From NCBI GenBank assembly GCA_028571685.1, contig CM053141.1, positions 140,086,833-140,150,832 on the forward strand: a stretch of 64,000 nt of DNA, written 5' to 3'. Positions 1 to 64,000 of this stretch are shown here, in pieces. A program made the translations under genes and the position numbers. The DNA comes from Heterohyrax brucei (taxonomy: Eukaryota > Chordata > Mammalia > Hyracoidea > Procaviidae). Within the stretch, counting starts at the first letter, position 1; every line of letters starts with the position of its first letter. The notes below the pieces were generated by a model. The model ran no database searches, was not told the DNA's origin, and saw only the letters and a program-made list of their open reading frames with translations.

Positions 1-144
1 AGTTCTCATTAAATGTCATCTTGGAAGTTATCACTGACTATCCATTTGCAGTGCATCTCTTCTATTTTCTTTCATTCTTTGTTTTTGTATTACCTTGATA
101 TTTTTTCATCGCACTTAGCACAATTTAAGTTAGATATTTATTGT

Positions 145-275
145 GGTCAAGAGCTTGTTTGCTAACCAAAGGGTCAGCAGTTTGAATCCACCAGTCACTC
201 ATTAGAAACCCTAAGGGGCAGCTTTCTGCTGTTGTAAATGTTACTATCGGCTGGAATTGGTTCAAGGACAGCAGA
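145..275 (+). repeat. AfroSINE, decayed
   Basis: Contains gctaaccaaagggtcagcag followed by tttgaatccacc, the tRNA B-box region of AfroSINE, and a decayed 3' part. Confidence 0.7.
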
Positions 276-424
276 TATTTATTGTCACTTATTTATTGTT
301 TGTTTTACTGTAAATCCCATCATACCATGGTCATGGGCTTTCTCACCATTCAATATCTAGTATGTGTAAATGATGCTTAATACTTATTTATTGAATATTG
401 AGTGACTAATGAGTTACTGATGAA

Positions 425-665
425 CTGTTCCTGACAGAATAAAGTCCAGATGCTCAGTATGGCCTTCAGGATTCCTCACACACAGGCCCTACTCACGTAA
501 TAATACTACCTTTGTTCTTTTTGGTACCATTGGTCAAGGTTCATTGACCTGTCCTTATCTTTGTTTCCCAACATACCATCATATTATGACTTCCAACATT
601 TGTTCATGCTAGTCTCTATTCCAGAAAATCTCTTTGCACTTCCTACCACATATCCAAATCTTAGT
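425..665 (+). repeat. Probable L2 LINE fragment
   Basis: Pyrimidine-rich text with 'cagaataaagtccagatgctca' and 'tctctttgcacttcctacca'-like strings typical of L2 3' regions. Boundaries approximate. Confidence 0.45.
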
Positions 666-2649
666 GTGCTTATCTTATTTCTCTGAACTGATTGTTGTCT
701 TTTAGGTGATGAATCTTCTTAGGACTGGGTAATTAGATTCCCAACAAATATTCATTTAGTCAACTTCTTCCAAAAAGAGCCACGTGGCCTCTATGAAGAG
801 TGTGATACTGTGTTTCTTCCTCTGCCCACAGCCATAGAGAAGCAGCAGGAGCCTCAGTCCCAGTCTGGATCAGGGACACCCTCACAGAATGAATCTGACA
901 CCCTCATAGGATAAATCCAAATTTCAGTTAGCTTTCCCCTGCAGTCTGTTGAATGTATTCTCTGTATGTGACCCATGGATTACCTAGAAAGGAAGCAGAA
1001 ATCAAGAAAGTTCTCCCCAAAGAAGGGAAGATATTGCCAGAATGATCCCTGGAAATCTGTTGTGAGGCTTTCCCTAGTACAATCTTTACCATGGAAACCA
1101 ACCACTCCTTGAATGAGGTCCAGCTACTCATGGTGATCTGTTAAGTCTTGACTCTTGACTCTATGGTAGTTTGAAAATGCTTTACTTCCTTTCATTCATT
1201 AACCGAACATCTTTTGGCCTTGACTCTGTGAAACTTACTAAGTAACTAAGACTTGTCACAGTTTGTGCTCAAGAGCTGGTACATAATCATGAATCTTAGG
1301 ATTCTTGCTTGATCCCAAAGCACAAGTCTGAGGCTCTAAGTCTGTATCAGGGAAGGTCTTTGGTGTTTCCTCAGTACAGTGGAGCTGGGATCAGATAGAG
1401 CAGGAAGAAGTAGGTTTGCCTAGGAACAGAAAACTTGGTAGCTTTAGCAGGCCAAGAGACTGCCTGTTTGGCAGGTTTTCAGGTATTGATCACTCACAGC
1501 TTCTACTGCTATTTCCTTAATGGAACTCACACATGTAGCAGTAGTTGTCTGGGGAAAGCTGTTAACATTCACTTTCCCTATAGTTTGCTCTAAAAATCAT
1601 GTAAAGTGTTTTCCTGTTTTTCTTTGGAAAATGTCTACACTACATCCTGACATTTAATCTGCAGTCCTAATACGGGTGACTAATGTGAGCTGTTGGTTCT
1701 TGGCTACTTTGAAAGTAAGTCAACTTAATCTAGTAATATCTTTTTTAGGCTCACTGGAAAAGGGGGGAAAAAAAGACAATTAAGCAACACAAACAACTAG
1801 AGTGCTATAGCATTCTTAGTAAAAGCAATGTGTACGTTTTTGAAGTTTCAAAGGTCTGGCTTGAATAAAATGTTTAACCATCAGAAAGCTGGCACTTTAG
1901 TATGTATTGACAGCAGCTCAGGATTAAGGTGGGGTCCACTCTGTGGCAGCCAGTATCCTGGCATTCTAGAACATACACAGATCTCTGGGAGCAGTTTCAC
2001 AGAGGGTGGGTTAGACAAAACAAAAAGCAGTACTTGAATCGTGCTTGGAAAATATTTTTGGATTCAATACGAGCCAAAGCCATGGGAACTGGCCTATATC
2101 CTCAGGGTTTAAAAGAGACCCAAATAGAGTTACCATGTAGTGGAAATATGAATAGCACCAGACTGCAAACAGGCAACCAAGCTTCTGGTCTCACCTCAAT
2201 GGAAGCTAGCAGTGCAATTAGGTGTGTTACAACTGTAGGCCTCTGTTTCCTTATTTGTAAATTCAAGTAGGGTTTAAAGGCCCTCTGACTCTGGCATACT
2301 GTGCCATCTGCAAATTACTTGGCAAATGTCCATGATATCCTTGGTATTCAGTTTCCTGCGGGTCTGTGTAGAAATGAGGGCTCCCTGTCTGTGGCTTTGG
2401 CTTTGGCTTCCCCCACTGTAGCCCAGGATTTCAGTAAGTGAAGAGTAGTGTGGAAATTCTGAATACACACGGCGACCCCAGAAGTTGTAAAGATTCCCTA
2501 GAGTGTAGGCCATTTAGCAGACACATCCTCGTACTCTTTTGGGTGTGGTCCTTTTAGTTAGAAGCAAGGTATTTGTTTCTGGTCCATTGCTTAGAAATGA
2601 GTTTTGTGTGAATATGTGGACTCATTCTCCTAGTATTGGTAGTCAGTAT

Positions 2650-2815
2650 CCTTGTTGGTGCAACAGGTTAAGTGCTCGGTTGCTCCCATCAGCTGCACCA
2701 CAGCAGAAAAAAAGCAATCTTATCCCATAAAGATTAAGCCTAGGATACTCTATGGGGCAGTTCTACTCTGTCCTGTCAGGTTGCTCTGAATTGGAATTGA
2801 GTTGGTGGCACACCA
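2650..2815 (+). repeat. AfroSINE
   Basis: Begins near cttgttggtgcaacaggtta and has ctctatggggcagttctact then gttgctctgaattggaattg, the SINE body and 3' end. Confidence 0.8.
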
Positions 2816-2844
2816 CAATAATAATGGTAGTGGGAGGGATAGTA

Positions 2845-3050
2845 CTGACATTTAGGAAGTGCTTGCTATGTACTGAGCCCTGTGCTAAGACCACTGCTTG
2901 TATTACCTCATTCAATCCTCCCAGACACATCGTAAGCAAAGGTCATTCTAAGACAGAAACCTGGACTCAGAGATATTAGGTAACTTGTCCTAGGAGATGG
3001 CTTTCAAACTCAGGTCTGCTTGATTTAAAAGCCTGCTCCTTTTAGCTGCA
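2845..3050 (-). repeat. MIR
   Basis: Has tgtactgagccctgtgctaa, attacctcattcaatcctcc and gatattaggtaacttgtcct, the reverse of the MIR core and 3' end. Confidence 0.75.
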
Positions 3051-3113
3051 AAGAAGTAACACCTTGCTGCTCAAAATGCTGATTTCAGGGAGCTGTACAT
3101 TTTATGACTCCTC

Positions 3114-3280
3114 AAAACCCTAATGGTATAGCGGTTAAGTGGTACCGCTGCTAACCAAAAGGTCAGCAGTTCAAATTTGAGGGGTGCTCCTTGGAAACTC
3201 TATGGGATAGTTCTACTGTGTCCTATAGGGTGGCTTTGAGTTGGAATTGACTTGATGGCAGTGGGTTTGGTTTTGGGTTT
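3114..3280 (+). repeat. AfroSINE
   Basis: Nearly full length: gctaaccaaaaggtcagcag, tgctccttggaaactctatg, then a gtttggttttgggttt tail. Confidence 0.9.
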
Positions 3281-3293
3281 TTGTACACTGAAA

Positions 3294-3497
3294 GGCATCC
3301 TGGTGATGCAGTGGATAAATGCTGGACGGCTAATTGAAAGGCAGGTTGACAGTTTAAACCTACCAACAGCTCTATGGGAGAAAGATGAGGCAGTCTGCTT
3401 CTGTCAAGATTTATAGCCTTGGAAACCCTGTGAGACAGTTCTGCTCTGCCCTATAAGGTCACTATGAGTAACTCAACTGGACAGCCATGGGTTTAAT
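3294..3497 (+). repeat. AfroSINE, longer subtype
   Basis: Has an extra middle segment (gaggcagtctgcttctgtca, agccttggaaaccctgtgag) compared with the 3114 copy, immediately upstream of it in tandem. Confidence 0.85.
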
Positions 3498-5196
3498 GAA
3501 TTTGTATACTGAAGAGAGTTCAAGGAGAATTAGTGTAAAACACAAGTTCTTCTTAAGCTGGAAAATTGGGACTTTATTTGAGAAAGAAATCTTACTAAAA
3601 ACTAAAGGCAGTTGGCAGAAAAGATATCCAAGGCACACTGGGTTGAGGTTGCAAACACTTCTGCTACATTCCCTTTCTGTGAGGTAGCTAGCACTGTGTG
3701 TACCGTTTTTCCTGTTGCTTCAGAAATTTTTTTTTGTAAACCATTGTGGTATATACCATCTTTCCCTAAAAGATTTTGTCTTTGTATTTCAACTTTTTAG
3801 CAATCCCATCAAGGCCACAAAAGATGTATGATATAGACTATTTCCAATGCTTTCGGTGCATGAAAGAAATTGGCTGTTTGAATAAATTACATTCTCTTGA
3901 GGTCTGTGTAAATTAGAAGTATAAATAGGCTACAAAAAAGGAGTGAATGGAATTCATGCCTTTTGGAAGTGAAGGGAGACTTTCAAATTTCTAGTCTATT
4001 TTTGAGGAATGTGAAGAAAATTACTGATTAAGTTGAATGATATAAATTACAAAATTATGAGTCAAACGTGACCGAGTATCAGTCATCCTCACATGGTTCA
4101 GTTTAATATATGAATTAACTTGTTTCCAGCAAAGCATCAAGGGTATCAACACAAAGGTTTATAGAACTCAAGTAGACAGATGGCTCTGGAACTTTTGGTT
4201 GTACTTTCCACCCATCCAAGTATTTGTTCTGTGAACCAAGAAGGCAGTGAAAAACCAAGTAAAATCCTGGAGTATTACAGAAGGGAAAAGCTGTATGACC
4301 AGTCCTGCTTAGTATTCGTAGGTGATGAAAACAGGCAGATGTCTGAATCTAGTGTACAATTCAGCATGTTAACCTGAGTAATTTTTAACATGCATGTGGA
4401 AATGCGACCAACTCGCACTGCAATTGAGCAGAAAACTAAAAAGTACTCAACAGGGCTAAATTTTTTAAAAGCTCTGAATCTAAGTACAAATGCAAACAAA
4501 GCATTCATGTCAGCTGGAGACCAGCCTGTGGCTCGCTAACACCTGCGCTCTCTGAATTTGCTTCATGTCTGGGTTTGTACTGTACTTTCACTTCTTCAAG
4601 TCTTCTATGACACTGTTTACAGTAGGGGGACTAGCCATAGAGCCACCCGGCATGCCTGGGGACATTCCCCCATCAGGAGCCACCTTGAAGTGGCAATTGC
4701 CTTCACCCACACACTCTTCTTTGGTAAGTTCCCAAATGGTTGTCTCTTCATTGGTGTCCCTTCCCAAACGTCCCCGGGAGCAGGTTAGTGCTAAAGCCAG
4801 CATGTTGTTGCTCTAAAGCTAGAGTCTAATCTGGTTCCAGGTAACAGATCCCAGATGGAACTGAATATGCCTGTGAACTTTTAAAGGACGCCTGGAGGAA
4901 AATACTTTTCTTACTCCATGTGGCTAGATGCTGACTGGCAAATAACACCAGTAAGATCAGTCATAATGTTTCCTCGTTTTCTTAATCCTCGGATACGAAA
5001 CTTAAATTACACAGATTCTTAAGCCTTGCATTGAATTAACTGCTAGGACTCTCAGAAACGTTTTTGTGCTTGTTAGTTCAAGTTAACACGTGCCTACTGC
5101 CTCTATCGATAACATTGCAAGAAATGAAAAGTTTTGCATTCTTTTCTGTGAAGGTGTCCTGAGGTCTGGAGGGTAGTAGGCTTGATGTGCACTTTA

Positions 5197-5375
5197 GTTG
5201 TGTGCCACTGAGTTGATGGTGACTCAGAGTGACCCTACAGGACAGTAGAACCACCCCATAGGGGTTTCCTACCTTGTCATTTTTATTAAGGAGCGGACTG
5301 CCTGGCCTTTTCTTCCAAGGAGCTGCTGCTTGGCTCTGACCAGAGACCCCTCAGTTAGCAGATGAAGGCTTCATC
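5197..5375 (-). repeat. AfroSINE, decayed, longer subtype
   Basis: Contains ttgatggtgactcagagtga, acaggacagtagaaccaccc and a ctcagttagcag tRNA-half remnant. Confidence 0.7.
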
Positions 5376-5669
5376 ACAGCACTGCCAGAGCTCCTGGGCA
5401 CTTTGCATGAAATGAACCGAAGAGATTCTTGGTTGTCTCCAGTAATTCGGTCTGGGAGTGCTTAGAATCTATGAAGAAGTGAACTGGTACCTGCCTAACA
5501 TACGATCATGTCCGTCCTTCCACTGAAATCTAACTTTAAATTAAGCAGTTTTGCTTCCTTTATTTCACAGATTTAATAACATCCCCTAACTCGCCTTGTC
5601 CCCTGCAGTGTCCCAATTGTTTCTAACAAATATGGTAAGGTTGTAGTCCCATAAAACTCACAGCCAGAA

Positions 5670-62627
<56,958 letters not shown>

Positions 62628-63200
62628 CTGGAGAGCAACACAAGAGCTTTCAACTGCCACTGCCGTAGTAACAACTCTTTTTTTAGCATTAAAATAAGAA
62701 ATGAGTCACTCAAATGACAAAATGCAAACTGTGCACACTGATAGGTAAAACTCACTTTTTATCCTTAGTATAAAATAAACAGCTGCTTTCAACTTTTTCA
62801 CGATTTCATTGTACAAAATAAATGCATGAAGACAGACCTCAATTTAGAGATCTACATAAACTGTATTTTCCTATCTTCACAGAATAAACAAGATATTAGG
62901 AGATGACTTATTTGGGTCATTCTGGACTGTCAATCATACGAATATGAGAACTTCTTGGCTTGGCTCTGTATAATCTCTCTATATAAAGGGAAAATATCTG
63001 CCACGAGTTTCTTTGAAGCTCGGCAAACTGAATGATATCAAAGCAGCAGTAACTAGCCCACGGCCTTCCTTTCCTTTCCATCGTCTCTCTGCTCCCATGG
63101 TTGAGTTCTAAATTGTGCAGCAAACTTTGTATATTTGGGGGATGACAGTCTGAAACAACTTTAGAGAGGATATTTAAGGGATCTGCGAATCTCAGAAACA

Positions 63201-63400
63201 CAGAGTCCCTGGGTGGTACAAATGGTTAAGCACCTGACTACCAGCCCAGAGGCTGGCAGTTCAAACCCACCCAGAGGCAGTGCAAGAGACGAACCTGGGG
63301 ATCTGCTTCTAAAAGGTCACAGCCTTGAAAACCCTGTGCAGCAATTCTACTCGGCACATATGGGGTTGCTATGGGTCAGAACTGACCTGACTATAGCTAA
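63201..63400 (+). repeat. AfroSINE, longer subtype, intron 36
   Basis: cagagtccctgggtggtaca, ggctggcagttcaaacccac, gatctgcttctaaaaggtca, gaaaaccctgtgcagcaatt; the best-preserved longer-subtype copy here. Confidence 0.9.
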
Positions 63401-63439
63401 CAGCAGAGAGTGACAATCCACATGACTATCTAATCATCT

Positions 63440-64000
63440 CACTTATGCCAAGGCTTGAAATTCTACCTTTTTGCTGAGAACTCTCAAACTGATGATTTCA
63501 TCTCTGACCTCTCCGCTAAACTCTAGCTCATCTTCCTATTGCAAACTTGATTTCTCCTCTTAGGTATTTAACAGTTATCTCAAAGTTAACACATCTAAAA
63601 CCAAACCCTTGGTGCTATTATGTTATTATGTTACTCAGGCCCTAAACCTATAAGACATTGACTCCTTGCTATCAAACCCATATTCAACATAGTAATCAAG
63701 GCTGTCAATTCCGCCTTTAAAAGACACACATAATCTGATTACCTACCACAACATTCATCACTAATCCGAATTCAAACTGCCATCATTCCTTACCTGGACT
63801 CCTGCAGCAGACCCCGAACTTGTCTCTTCACTTTTGTCCCTGAGCTAATGATGGTCTCTGCTCACACTGAAGCCAGGGCAATCCTTTAGAAGCATTACCT
63901 GAGATTATGCCAACTCAAATGGCTTCTCAGCTCAATCAGAGTAAAATTCAAAGTCCTTACCACTTTCTATACATTTGTTTTCATCCCTGGCTGCACCTTA
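63440..64000 (+). repeat. L2 LINE fragment
   Basis: tgctgagaactctcaaactg, acagttatctcaaagttaac, ttacctggactcctgcagca, ggcttctcagctcaatcaga. Runs to the window edge. Confidence 0.7.

Larger units (their letters stand above)
1..5669. other. Intergenic region downstream of FBN2
   Basis: No convincing gene. Repeats are listed separately: SINE copies near 145, 2650, 3114, 3294 and 5197; an L2-like piece at 425-665; a MIR at 2845-3050. Small open frames at 928-1131 (-), 1929-2270 (+) and 4558-4816 (both strands) show no familiar protein. The remaining sequence (about 670-2640, 3500-5190 and 5380-5660) is unassigned. Confidence 0.6.
62628..64000 (-). other. FBN2: FBN2 intron 36, part
   Basis: Continues beyond the window. 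Contains a type-2 AfroSINE (63201-63400) and an L2 (about 63440-64000). No EGF-like exon was seen. Confidence 0.85.

Overview
The window is mammalian genomic DNA carrying the 3' half of one large multi-exon gene on the minus strand. I call the gene FBN2 (fibrillin-2). The interspersed repeats point to an afrotherian, probably a paenungulate such as elephant. More than 30 segments resemble the AfroSINE tRNA-derived SINE, which carries motifs such as 'gactcatagcgaccct' and a 'ttaaccactacgccaccag'-type tRNA half. RTE-type LINE tails and L1 3' ends of the kind I associate with elephant are also present. The species call is inference from these repeats; no database was searched.

Layout from low to high coordinate, which is 3' to 5' along the gene. 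Positions 1 to about 5670 are downstream intergenic sequence with old L2/MIR pieces and several AfroSINEs. The 3' UTR and a likely poly(A) signal lie at about 5670-7224. The last exon ends with the stop codon at 7225-7227. Twenty-nine coding exons follow up to 62627; by analogy with the 65-exon human fibrillin genes I number them 65 down to 37. Upstream exons lie outside the window, and 62628-64000 is intron 36. The exon lengths sum to 4022 nt, which with a one-base split first codon gives 1340 residues plus stop with no frameshift. Every exon joins its neighbours in frame.

The encoded protein reads as hybrid/TB domain 4, two calcium-binding EGF domains (cbEGF), TB5, seven cbEGFs, TB6, five cbEGFs, TB7, seven cbEGFs, then the unique C-terminal region. 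That region has a furin-type site (RQKR) followed by the C-terminal propeptide. This is the canonical fibrillin order. All four TB domains keep eight cysteines, and TB4 carries an RGD. Exons 37-62 all start and end in phase 1; only the last three exon junctions differ.

The introns hold the rest: a roughly 4.4 kb antisense L1 mosaic and an L2 in the 10.5 kb intron 55, afrotherian L1 3' ends in introns 62 and 39, RTE tails in introns 58 and 46, MIRs, and many AfroSINEs. I found no second protein-coding gene, RNA gene or novel enzymatic system. The most unusual sequence-level items are a 16-nt retroposon remnant flanked by perfect 11-bp direct repeats in intron 45, a set of similar very short SINE-tail insertions, a GC-AG splice donor in intron 53, and a diverged direct duplication bracketing an RTE tail in intron 46.
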